Below, piece after piece: positions 54,866 through 62,746 of a stretch of 64,000 bases of DNA. The position numbers were made by a program, and so were the translations under genes. Within the stretch, counting starts at the first letter, position 1. Each line of letters starts with the position of its first letter. The notes beneath the pieces are model-generated. The model was not told where the DNA came from and searched no databases. It was given only the letters and a program-made list of their open reading frames with translations. The stretch is from contig JAIXZY010000076.1 in the NCBI GenBank assembly GCA_027489355.1, forward strand, positions 1-64,000, read 5' to 3'. This DNA is from Paracoccaceae bacterium (lineage in GTDB: Bacteria > Pseudomonadota > Alphaproteobacteria > Rhodobacterales > Rhodobacteraceae).

Positions 54866-55765
54866 ATGATCCTGATCGTCGCCCTGCTTCTTGATGCCGC
54901 CTTCGGAGAGCCGCGCTGGCTCTGGGACCGCCTGCCCCATCCGGCCGTCGTGATGGGCCGTGTCGTGGGGTGGTGCGACCGGCGCTTCAATCGGGATGGA
55001 GAGCTGAAGCTGAAGGGCACACTGGTCGCGGCCGGACTGCTGGTGAGCGGACTCGTTGTGGGTGGATTGATCCACCTGATCCCGGACCACGGCCTGTTCG
55101 AAGCCATTGCAGTCGCCATCCTGGTCGCGCAGAAATCTCTGGTCGAGCACGTCCGCGCCGTGGCGGTTGCCCTCCGCCGCTCGGTGCCCGAGGGGCGCAG
55201 GGCCGTCGCCATGATCGTGGGTCGCGATACGGCCGAGATGACCGGCCCCGAGATCTCTCGCGCCGCCATCGAAAGCGCGGCCGAGAACCTGTCGGACGGC
55301 GTCGTCGCTCCGGTGTTCTGGTACCTGGTAGCGGGCCTGCCCGGCATCCTGGCCTACAAAATGATCAACACCGCCGACAGCATGATCGGCCACATGACCC
55401 CGAAGTACAGGGATTTCGGCTGGGCCTCCGCGCGCCTTGACGACGTGTTGAACCTGATCCCGGCCCGCCTGACCGCACTGCTTATTGCGCTGACCCACGG
55501 CTGGACGGACCCCGCGCCCATCCTCCGCGACGCGCCGAAGCACCGCAGCCCCAACGCCGGCTGGCCGGAGTCTGCCCTCGCCCCGGTCCTCAACGTCGCG
55601 CTCTCCGGTCCCCGCAGCTACAATGGTGTGCGCAAGGACTATCCCTGGGTCTGGCCCGAGGGCCGCCGCGATCCCGGCCCCGACGACATCGACGCCGCGG
55701 CCGACGCGCTGTGGCGGGTCTGGGCCGCCCTTCTGGCGGTTGCCGTGGTGATCGCGCTCACCTAG
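54866..55765 (+). CDS. cobD: Adenosylcobinamide-phosphate synthase (CobD/CbiB)
   Basis: The enzyme attaches aminopropanol (phosphate) to adenosylcobyric acid in B12 synthesis. The 299-residue membrane protein has the family motifs LLLDAAFGEPRWLWDRLPHPAVVMGR (about 6-32), GRDTAEMTGPEISRAAIESAAENLSDGVVAPVFWYL and YKMINTADSMIGHMTPKYRDFGWASARLDDVLNLIPARLTALL. The ATG at 54866 matches the conserved start; 224 bp upstream show no gene and no recognisable cobalamin riboswitch. Other cob genes are not in the window. Confidence 0.94.
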   Translation: MILIVALLLDAAFGEPRWLWDRLPHPAVVMGRVVGWCDRRFNRDGELKLKGTLVAAGLLVSGLVVGGLIHLIPDHGLFEAIAVAILVAQKSLVEHVRAVAVALRRSVPEGRRAVAMIVGRDTAEMTGPEISRAAIESAAENLSDGVVAPVFWYLVAGLPGILAYKMINTADSMIGHMTPKYRDFGWASARLDDVLNLIPARLTALLIALTHGWTDPAPILRDAPKHRSPNAGWPESALAPVLNVALSGPRSYNGVRKDYPWVWPEGRRDPGPDDIDAAADALWRVWAALLAVAVVIALT

Positions 55766-55790
55766 GTTCTGCGAAACCGACGGAGACCCC

Positions 55791-56948
55791 ATGCGCGCTG
55801 CCCTTCTTGCCGTTGCCCTTGCCTCCCCTGCCGTTGCAGCCCCCTGTGGGGGCGACTTCGGTGCATTCCTGCAGGCGATGGAAGCCGAAGCTGTCGCCGC
55901 AGGTGTCCCGGCCGACACCGCCGCCGCCTTCTTCAAGGGCGCGAAGCAGGACCAGAAGGTGCTCAAGGCCGACCGGAGCCAGGGCGTCTTCCGCAAGACC
56001 TTCCTCGACTTCTCGCAGTCGCTGATCTCCAAGCAACGCCTCTCCACCGCCCGCGCCAAGTCCGAGGCCCTGACCGACATCTTCACCCGAGCCGAGACCG
56101 ACTACGGCGTCTCGCGCGGCATCCTCCTTGCCTTCTGGGCCTTCGAGACCGATTTCGGCCAGGTCCAGGGCGACTTCAACACGCGCAACGCGCTGCTTAC
56201 CCTCGCCCACGACTGCCGTCGTCCCGAGCTTTTCCAGCCGCAGGTCATCGCCGCCGCGAAGCTGCACTCGATGAACGACTTCCCGCTCGACACCACCGGC
56301 GCCTGGGCGGGCGAAATCGGGATGGTGCAGATGCTGCCCAAGGACATCCTTGAACGCGGCGTCGACGGCGACGGCGACGGGCTGATCCTGCTCAAGACCT
56401 CTGAAGCCGACGCGATCCTTTCTGGCGCGCGGATGCTCCAGCACCACGGCTGGCGCGCCGGCGAACCCTGGCTGGCCGAGGTCAGCTTGCCCCCGGATTT
56501 CGACTGGTCGCTCACCGGGCTTGACACCGAGCGCCCGACCGAAGACTGGCAGGCCCTGGGCGTCACCCCGCGCAACGGGCCGCTGACCTCCGGCCTCACC
56601 GCCTCGGTCCTGCTGCCGCAAGGCCGCAAGGGCCCTGCCTTCCTCGCCTATCCGAACTACCGCGTGCTCTTCGAATGGAACAAGAGCTTCGTCTACGTCA
56701 CCACCGCCGCCTATTTCGGGACCCGGATCGAAGGGGCCGAGCCCTACGCCGCCGGCAACCCCGACCCGGCGCTCTCGGGCGAGGAAATGACTGCCCTGCA
56801 AGAAAAGCTCACCGCGCTTGGCCATGATGTCGGCAAGATCGACGGCATCCTCGGTGCGGGGACGCGGACGGCCGTGCAGAAGGAACAGGTCCGCCTTGGC
56901 CTGCCCGCGGACGGCTGGCCAACTCGCGCGCTGCTGGACGCGCTCTGA
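55791..56948 (+). CDS. Lytic murein transglycosylase, MltB family, with peptidoglycan-binding domain
   Basis: MltB-type enzymes cleave peptidoglycan glycan strands to 1,6-anhydro products. The 385-residue protein has a signal peptide (1-17), the SLT_2 catalytic domain with Glu119 in LLAFWAFETDFGQ and GAWAGEIGMVQMLPKDI, and a C-terminal PG_binding_1 domain (about 325-385, LQEKLTALGHDVGKIDGILGAGTRTAVQ). No lipobox is present, so it is probably soluble in the periplasm. The stop overlaps the next gene by 1 bp. Confidence 0.92.
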   Translation: MRAALLAVALASPAVAAPCGGDFGAFLQAMEAEAVAAGVPADTAAAFFKGAKQDQKVLKADRSQGVFRKTFLDFSQSLISKQRLSTARAKSEALTDIFTRAETDYGVSRGILLAFWAFETDFGQVQGDFNTRNALLTLAHDCRRPELFQPQVIAAAKLHSMNDFPLDTTGAWAGEIGMVQMLPKDILERGVDGDGDGLILLKTSEADAILSGARMLQHHGWRAGEPWLAEVSLPPDFDWSLTGLDTERPTEDWQALGVTPRNGPLTSGLTASVLLPQGRKGPAFLAYPNYRVLFEWNKSFVYVTTAAYFGTRIEGAEPYAAGNPDPALSGEEMTALQEKLTALGHDVGKIDGILGAGTRTAVQKEQVRLGLPADGWPTRALLDAL

Positions 56949-57853
56949 TGGCCAGCTGGAGCCTTGTCGCCACCGTCAAGGCCCCTGAAGACAAGGTTCT
57001 CGCCTTTGCCGCGCATCACCTGTCGCTGGGGGCTGAACATCTTTGGCTCTATTTCGACGACCCCGCCCAGCCGATCCCTGCACCGCTGGCCAGCCATCCC
57101 CGCGTCACCGTAACTGCCTGCGATGACGCCCACTGGGAGCGTGTGGGGAAGAAGCGTCCGCCGCAGCACCAGAACCGTCAGACCCAGAATGCGCGCTACA
57201 CCTATCGGGAACGGGTAGCGTCGGACTGGATCGTCCATATCGACGTCGACGAATTCATCCTGGCCTCACGCGCTGTCGCCGAGATCCTGGACGACATCCC
57301 GGCCGGAACCATCGCGATGAAGCTGGAACCCTTCGAGGCGATGCACGACCCGCTGCTGCCCGATGACATCTACACCTCGCGCGAGTTCCGCGGGGCGCTG
57401 CGTCACGAACACTGGCCGCGCCGCCGCGCTGCGCTTGGTCCCTATCGCAAGGTGATCCGTGACGGGATGCTGTCCCACACGGTGGGCAAGGTCATCTACC
57501 GCACCCGCGTGCCAGGTCTTTTGCCGCGGCTGCACGCCGTCATGGTTGACAAGGAGTTCGTGAAGACGCCCGACTGGCAGCCCGAGATGAAGCTTCTTCA
57601 TTTCCATTCCCAGGACAAGGCCGCCTGGCTGGCCGCCCTGCCGTTTCGCATGACCAAGGGCGCCTACCAGTTCCGGCCCGAACTGCAGGCCTTCCTCGCA
57701 GACGCCACGCCCGAGGATATCGACCGCTTCTATCGCCGAACCCAGATCCTGCCGACTGATCTGCGCGACGAGCTGGTGGCCGTCGGCAGGGTGATCCTGG
57801 CCGACCTGGGGCTGCGCTCGAAGGTCCAGGCGCTCCGCGACGGCGCGCTGTGA
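56948..57853 (+). CDS. Glycosyltransferase family 2/GT92-like protein
   Basis: The 301-residue protein has an N-terminal nucleotide-sugar-type fold with the acidic DxD-like motif HIDVDEFIL (Asp99, Asp101) and the preceding NARYTYRERVASDWIV. The pattern resembles bacterial glycosyltransferases of the Glyco_tranf_2_4 family. The acceptor is unknown; the 1-bp overlap with the transglycosylase gene hints at an envelope polysaccharide. No signal peptide or membrane segment is visible. Confidence 0.82.
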   Translation: MASWSLVATVKAPEDKVLAFAAHHLSLGAEHLWLYFDDPAQPIPAPLASHPRVTVTACDDAHWERVGKKRPPQHQNRQTQNARYTYRERVASDWIVHIDVDEFILASRAVAEILDDIPAGTIAMKLEPFEAMHDPLLPDDIYTSREFRGALRHEHWPRRRAALGPYRKVIRDGMLSHTVGKVIYRTRVPGLLPRLHAVMVDKEFVKTPDWQPEMKLLHFHSQDKAAWLAALPFRMTKGAYQFRPELQAFLADATPEDIDRFYRRTQILPTDLRDELVAVGRVILADLGLRSKVQALRDGAL

Positions 57854-57856
57854 CGG

Positions 57857-58246
57857 TCAGGGCTGGTCGACGTTGACCAGCATCAGCGCAGCGCGGCGGA
57901 AGGTCGCCATGATCTCCTGACTTTCCTTCTCGGGTACACGGGTTTCGACCATCGCGCGCTGCATCACCGCCAGCCAGTCCTCGGCATCCTGACGGCGGAT
58001 TTCCACATGCGCGTGGATCTCGCGCAGGTTCATGTGGCCGTGCAGCTCGTGGTAATATCGCCGCCCACCGAAGAAGCCGCAGAGGAAATTGAACTGTTCC
58101 GGGCGGACATGGGACAGCCCGTGACCGCGCTGATGCATGGCCATGATGGCCGCCCCTTGCGGCAGGGTTTCGATCAGGTCGTAGAAGTGGTTCACCAAGA
58201 GGTGAACCTGCGCCTCGCCGCCGATCCGATCGATCATCGGTTCCAT
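57857..58246 (-). CDS. Group II truncated haemoglobin
   Basis: Group II truncated haemoglobins bind O2, NO or peroxide on a 2-over-2 globin fold. The 129-residue protein has the N-terminal GGEAQVHLLVNHFYDLIETLP, a Phe/Tyr-rich B-C region, LCGFFGGRRYYHELHGHMNLREIHAHVEI with proximal His78, and Trp91 in DAEDWLAVM (the Trp-G8 typical of group II). The ATG at 58246 has GGAGG 5 nt upstream. It is convergent with the glycosyltransferase gene (3-bp gap). A role in NO or oxygen stress is likely. Confidence 0.92.
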   Translation of the reverse strand: MEPMIDRIGGEAQVHLLVNHFYDLIETLPQGAAIMAMHQRGHGLSHVRPEQFNFLCGFFGGRRYYHELHGHMNLREIHAHVEIRRQDAEDWLAVMQRAMVETRVPEKESQEIMATFRRAALMLVNVDQP

Positions 58247-58342
58247 CGCATCCTCCCATTCCGGATCCGTTCTATTGACATCGGACCTGAACTTCAAAGG
58301 TTCCGAAGCGGAGTTCTTGAAGACCCCGCCCCTGCCGTGCCC

Positions 58343-60712
58343 TCAGCTTTGTGGCCGCGTCTTCTTCGGGTCGTAGTGGGACAGCGGCACGATCACCGCC
58401 GGAAGCCGCTTCTGCTGGCCGTCCAGCTTGCCGACCTCGATCGCCGTTCCCACCTCGGCATGCGCCACGTCAACCCGCGCCAAGGCGATGTTCTTGCCCA
58501 GGATCGGCGAACGGACGGACGAGGTCACTTCTCCGACCTGAGCGCGCCCGACGTGCAGGCAGTCGCCGTGGCCGACGTCAACATTGCTGTCGATCTCAAG
58601 CCCCACGAACTTGCGGCTGGGGTGTTCCTTGCGGCGGATCAGCGCCTCGCGGCCCACGAAGTCGTCGGTCTTGGATTTCAGCGGAACGGTAAAGCCGATC
58701 CCGGCCTCGAACGGGTCGGTCTGGTCGCTGAAATCGTATCCGGCGAAGATCAGACCGGCCTCGATCCGCACCATGTCCAGCGCCTGCAGCCCCATCGGTT
58801 TCAACCCAAGGTCCCCGCCATTGGCCCAGACCGCGTCATAGACCGCCGAGCCGTCCTTGGGATGGCAGAAGATTTCAAAGCCAAGCTCGCCGGTGTAGCC
58901 CGTCCGCGACACCACCACGGGGGCGCCCGACGGACCGCCGATCCGGCCCACGGTAAAACGGAACCAGCCCAGCTCCTCGATTGTCGGCTGGTGCGGCGCG
59001 GTCCAGATCATGCGCTTCATGATCTCGCGGCTGTTCGGCCCCTGGACCGCCAGGTTGTGCAGCTGGTCGGTGGAGGACCGCACCATGACCTGCAGCCCCA
59101 GCTTCTCGGCCTGCTCGCGGATCCAGTGCCCGCCATATTCGTCCCCGCCGATCCAGCGGAACTGGTCGCGGCCCAGGCGGAAGACGGTGCCGTCGTCGAT
59201 CATCCCGCCGTGCTCGTAGCACATCGCGGAATAGACCACCTGGCCCTGGCTCAGCTTCTTCATGTCGCGCGTCAGCACCCACTGCATCAGCGCCTCGGCG
59301 TCCGGTCCCGTGACCTCCCACTTCCGCAGCGGCGACAGGTCCAGGACCACCGCCGCCTGACGGCAGGCCCAGTATTCCTCCAGCGCGCCGTTCGACGAAT
59401 AGGCCTGCGGCAGCCAATAGCCTTTATACTCGACCACGTTCCGGGTCTTCTGGCTGATCCGGTCGTGGAAGGCGGTTTCCTTGGTCATCTTCGGCTCCGA
59501 GGCGGGCGTGGGGCGGTAAGCGATGGACCGGCTGAACTTTTCAGCGCCGGAATAGGTGCGGACATGGATGTCCGACAGGTACCAGCCATTCGCCGGCGAG
59601 GTGTCGTCCGGGCAGGCCGAGTTCACGCAGACGATGTCCGTCAGCGCGCGGAACAGCACATAGTCGCCGGGCCGCGACCAGGGTTCGTCGCTGATCAGCA
59701 CGCCATGCGCGTCGATGTTGGTGTTGAAGAACAGGTTCACCGCCATCCAGCCCGGGCGTGGATCAACTCCGTGCCCCGCCAGCGCCTTGTTGAAATTGTC
59801 CGAGCAGTTGACATGCCCCGGATAGCCGATGTCGTCATAGTACTTCGACGCGCAGGCCATTGCGAAGGCGTCATGGCGGCCGACCGTGTCCTGCACCACC
59901 TCGACCAAAGGCACCCAGTCCTGATCGTAGTATTTCGAATGCAGGCCGGGCATCGAATAGGCGTGGCCCATCAGGGTCCGCGAGGTCGTCACGTCCAGCG
60001 CGTGCTGGATGCCCTTGTCCAGCTTCCGCGCATCGAAGCACTGGAAGTCGGTGCACTGGCGACCATCCACGTCCAGGATCTGGATGTAGTCCCCCGCCTT
60101 GACGAAATAGCTTTCCGCCGTCGCCGACTTTACCCGCAGATCCAGGATCGGGTCGGCAAGGGGGTCCGGCAAGTCATAGTGCCCCACCATCCGCGGCTTG
60201 GCCCGCTGGACCAGAAGCGTCACCTGGGTGGCGGTATCCTGTGCGTCGGGCGCCATTGGCAGGCCGGGCGCGCAGACCACCAGCCAGCCCTCGTCAAGAG
60301 CCGTCAGTTCAGCCCGGGTGCCCGCCGGAGTCTCGACCCCGAACAGGCGCAGCGCCCCGGCCTTCGCCAGATCGATCTTCCGCGCCGTCAGCCCCTTCCG
60401 CAACTGCACGAGGCTCTCTTCGCCCGAAGCGAGCATGGCCTTCAGCCCGTCCGCCGTGGAGTTAGCCGCTTGACCCAGGATGGCGGGGTCGATCCGCCCG
60501 TCCCTGGCCGCTGCAACCAGCTCCACCGCCTGACCGCCCTCATCGTTGACCAACGTCAGCCGGTCGCCGACCATGAGCTGCAGCAACACGGCACCGCCGC
60601 CGGGCACTACGTGCCGCTCCTGCCCATGATGGCGCGAAAAACCCTGCGGAGTCAGAATCCTGCTGGGACGCGGTGGACCGGAAAGCACATTGGGATAGAA
60701 CGTGTCGAGCAT
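58343..60712 (-). CDS. DUF1989-GcvT fusion: tetrahydrofolate-dependent aminomethyltransferase-like protein
   Basis: The 789-residue protein has two parts. Residues about 1-390 contain a duplicated DUF1989 (urea carboxylase-associated) region, clearest in KAGDYIQILDVDGRQCTDFQCFD and HGVLISDEPWSRPGDYVLFRAL. Residues about 410-789 form a GcvT tetrahydrofolate-binding module (ALEEYWACRQAAVVLDLSPLRKWEVTGPDAE; SRTGYTGELGFEIF; GLQALDMVRIEAGLIFAGYDF; PFEAGIGFTVPLKS). Such GcvT proteins occur with haem-dependent N-demethylases, where they pass formaldehyde to THF. It lies near the DUF3445 gene, on the same strand but split from it by a divergent exporter and a regulator gene. Confidence 0.85.
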   Translation of the reverse strand: MLDTFYPNVLSGPPRPSRILTPQGFSRHHGQERHVVPGGGAVLLQLMVGDRLTLVNDEGGQAVELVAAARDGRIDPAILGQAANSTADGLKAMLASGEESLVQLRKGLTARKIDLAKAGALRLFGVETPAGTRAELTALDEGWLVVCAPGLPMAPDAQDTATQVTLLVQRAKPRMVGHYDLPDPLADPILDLRVKSATAESYFVKAGDYIQILDVDGRQCTDFQCFDARKLDKGIQHALDVTTSRTLMGHAYSMPGLHSKYYDQDWVPLVEVVQDTVGRHDAFAMACASKYYDDIGYPGHVNCSDNFNKALAGHGVDPRPGWMAVNLFFNTNIDAHGVLISDEPWSRPGDYVLFRALTDIVCVNSACPDDTSPANGWYLSDIHVRTYSGAEKFSRSIAYRPTPASEPKMTKETAFHDRISQKTRNVVEYKGYWLPQAYSSNGALEEYWACRQAAVVLDLSPLRKWEVTGPDAEALMQWVLTRDMKKLSQGQVVYSAMCYEHGGMIDDGTVFRLGRDQFRWIGGDEYGGHWIREQAEKLGLQVMVRSSTDQLHNLAVQGPNSREIMKRMIWTAPHQPTIEELGWFRFTVGRIGGPSGAPVVVSRTGYTGELGFEIFCHPKDGSAVYDAVWANGGDLGLKPMGLQALDMVRIEAGLIFAGYDFSDQTDPFEAGIGFTVPLKSKTDDFVGREALIRRKEHPSRKFVGLEIDSNVDVGHGDCLHVGRAQVGEVTSSVRSPILGKNIALARVDVAHAEVGTAIEVGKLDGQQKRLPAVIVPLSHYDPKKTRPQS

Positions 60713-60838
60713 GGGCCACCCCGTTGTCAGACCCGGCCCTTCGGCGCGGGAAGTTTAACTAGGATAAAACTTGTTCATTCAGAAGAATAGCGTCAGGGTG
60801 AGCCTGACACAAGCACAAGCGCAGGGGAAGGCGACGAA
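60713..60838. promoter_or_regulatory. Divergent promoter region with two inverted repeats
   Basis: The 126-bp gap between the divergent DUF1989-GcvT and DMT-transporter genes contains GTCAGG-N5-CCTGAC (60792-60808) and AAGTTT-N10-AAACTT (60751-60772). The AT-rich centre around 60751-60790 probably holds the promoters. Either repeat could be the operator for the nearby GlxA-type regulator. Assignment is from symmetry only. Confidence 0.5.
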
Positions 60839-61699
60839 ATGCTGGCTCTCGGCTTCGGCCTGACCGCCGCCCTTCTTTGGGCGGTGCATGATCTTCTTGC
60901 CCGCAAGCTCAGCCAGGGCGCGGCGCTGTTGCCGATCCTTGCTGTCGTGCTCGCCTCCGGGGCAGTGGGACTTCTTCCGGTGGCGGGGATCGTGGGTGGC
61001 TGGGACCGGATGACCGGAGGCGCCTGGGCCATCGCGGCGTTGTCGGGTCTGGCTTTCGCGGTGGCGATCGGCGGGCTGTACCGGGCCTTCAGCCTGGCCC
61101 CCGTGCGCCTGGTCTCGCCGGTCGTCGGGGCCTATCCGCTTCTCAGCCTGCTGATCGCGGCCGCGCAGGGGCGCCCTGTGCCGCCCGGAGACTGGCTCGC
61201 CGTCCTTGCCATCGTCATCGGCATCGCAATCGTCGCCATTGCCGCTCGCGACGACGCGCCCGAGGGCTATGCCGCCCCTCCCGGAGTGGCCATCGCCTGG
61301 GCGGCAGTTGCGGCGCTTGGCTTCGCGGGCACCTTCGCCCTGGCCCAGGCTGCCACGCGCATCGGGGCCGAGCTGCCGGTGATGCTGACCGGTCGGGTGG
61401 TGGCCTTGCTGGTGGTCGGAAGCCTGATGCTCTGGCAGGCCGCCGGTCGCCTGCCACCGCGTGGACAGCTCTGGGTCTTGTCCGGCATGGGACTGCTCGA
61501 CGCGTTGGCGCTTGGCCTGGTGACGGCGGCCGGGGGGCATGTCCATGCCGAGTATGCCTCGGTCGCCTCCTCGCTCTTCGGAGTGCTGACGGTCCTGCTG
61601 GCCGCCTGGTTCCTGAAGGAACGCGTCCGCCCCGTGCAATGGCTGGGCATAGCCGCTGTCTTCACCGGCATCGCGATGCTGGGGCTGCTGGGCATCTGA
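60839..61699 (+). CDS. EamA/DMT-family transporter
   Basis: The 286-residue protein has ten predicted membrane helices as two EamA repeats (first MLALGFGLTAALLWAVHDLLARKLSQGAALLPIL, second GVAIAWAAVAALGFAGTFALAQAATRIG). The second repeat ends with AEYASVASSLFGVLTVLLAAWFLKERVRPVQWLG, the hallmark of drug/metabolite exporters. GGGGAAGG precedes the ATG. It is divergent from the DUF1989-GcvT gene and convergent with the AraC gene. It may export an amine or metabolite of the local pathway; substrate unknown. Confidence 0.88.
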   Translation: MLALGFGLTAALLWAVHDLLARKLSQGAALLPILAVVLASGAVGLLPVAGIVGGWDRMTGGAWAIAALSGLAFAVAIGGLYRAFSLAPVRLVSPVVGAYPLLSLLIAAAQGRPVPPGDWLAVLAIVIGIAIVAIAARDDAPEGYAAPPGVAIAWAAVAALGFAGTFALAQAATRIGAELPVMLTGRVVALLVVGSLMLWQAAGRLPPRGQLWVLSGMGLLDALALGLVTAAGGHVHAEYASVASSLFGVLTVLLAAWFLKERVRPVQWLGIAAVFTGIAMLGLLGI

Positions 61700-61702
61700 G
61701 CA

Positions 61703-61735
61703 ACGGCGGGCGGAGACCGCCCACCCTACGCCCGC
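61703..61735 (+). repeat. Dispersed CCACCCTACGC-tailed hairpin, copy 3
   Basis: GGCGGGCGG pairs with CCGCCCACC (one mismatch) around AGA, followed by CTACGC. It starts about 5 nt after the exporter stop codon, in the gap before the convergent AraC-type gene, as in copies 1 (20728) and 2 (22646). Confidence 0.65.
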
Positions 61736-61738
61736 GGC

Positions 61739-62746
61739 CTATTCCGCCGCCTCCACCCGAGCGGGTGCGCGGCGCAGGGTCTGGGTCAGGCGGCGTTCGT
61801 CACGCGGGGAGACACCGAAAAACTCGGTATAGTGCCGGATCATCGGGCTGGAGGTCATGTAGCCGACCGAGGCCGCGATCTCTCGCAGGCTGTCGTTGGA
61901 ATAGAGCACCCGCTGCCGGGCCTTCTGCAGGCGCAGGTGGTGGTAATAGCGCAGGGGGCTCTGCCCGGTCTCGCGCTTGAACATACGCTCGAAGTGTCGA
62001 CCGGACACGCCCACGGCTGCGGCCACGTCAGGAATGCGCAACGGGTCCTCGACGTGGGTCTCGAACAGCCGGATCGCCTCGCGGATCGCAGCCGGAAGAC
62101 TGTCCGTCGTGCCGCCCGCCCGCGCCACGGGCACCTTCTGGCTGGCGTCGGCATCGCGGACGAAGGGGTGCTGGAACCAGCAGGCCACCTCGGTCATGCA
62201 GTCGCGCCCCAGGCGTTCTTCGATCAGCCGCAGCATCAGGTCGAAGACCGCGCCCGAGCCTGATGCCGTGATCCGGCGGCCTTCGCGCAGGATCGTGACC
62301 TCACGCGCTTCGACATTGGGGAAGTCGGACTTGAAGGCCGCTTCGTAGCACCAATGCACCGAGCAGGGCCGTCCGTCCAGAAGGCCCGCCCGCGCCAACG
62401 GGAAGATCCCGCCCGAAAAGGCCCCCAGTGTCACTCCGGTCCGGTCCAGCCAGCGCAGTTTCGCCGGGCTTCGCCGGGGATCGGCAAACTCGGCCGTCGG
62501 TGGCGACAGGATATAGAGGTGGTCCACCCCCTCCAGGTCCTGCAGCGTGAGGTCAGGGTCAAAGCCGATGTCGGCCGAGGACCGCACCGGCGCCGGACTT
62601 TCCGCCACCAGCTTCCAGACGAACTCGCTGCGCCCGGTGATTTCGTTCGCCGCGCGCAAAGGCTCGATGGCCGAGGTGAGGCAGGCCATCGGAAAGCCCG
62701 GGAACAGCAGGAATCCCAGGCGGAGGGGACCGGTCCGCTCAGTCAT
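61739..62746 (-). CDS. GlxA/GbdR-type AraC-family transcriptional regulator
   Basis: The 335-residue protein has an N-terminal DJ-1/PfpI-like (class I glutamine amidotransferase-like) domain (about 8-185: LGFLLFPGFPMACLTSAIEPLRAANE; GVTLGAFSGGIFPLARAGLLDG, where GAFSGG replaces the usual nucleophile-elbow Cys). A C-terminal AraC DNA-binding domain follows (about 230-325, IPDVAAAVGVSGRHFERMFKRETGQSPLRYYHHLRL). This is the architecture of GbdR, CdhR and ArgR-type activators of betaine, carnitine and amine catabolism. It overlaps the DUF3445 gene by 8 bp, so it is made together with the enzyme. Confidence 0.9.
   Translation of the reverse strand: MTERTGPLRLGFLLFPGFPMACLTSAIEPLRAANEITGRSEFVWKLVAESPAPVRSSADIGFDPDLTLQDLEGVDHLYILSPPTAEFADPRRSPAKLRWLDRTGVTLGAFSGGIFPLARAGLLDGRPCSVHWCYEAAFKSDFPNVEAREVTILREGRRITASGSGAVFDLMLRLIEERLGRDCMTEVACWFQHPFVRDADASQKVPVARAGGTTDSLPAAIREAIRLFETHVEDPLRIPDVAAAVGVSGRHFERMFKRETGQSPLRYYHHLRLQKARQRVLYSNDSLREIAASVGYMTSSPMIRHYTEFFGVSPRDERRLTQTLRRAPARVEAAE

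Noticed and set aside
58007-60790. 927-residue open frame on the plus strand
   Set aside because: It is an antisense shadow of the DUF1989-GcvT gene; the GC-rich third positions keep the opposite frame open and the translation has no family resemblance.
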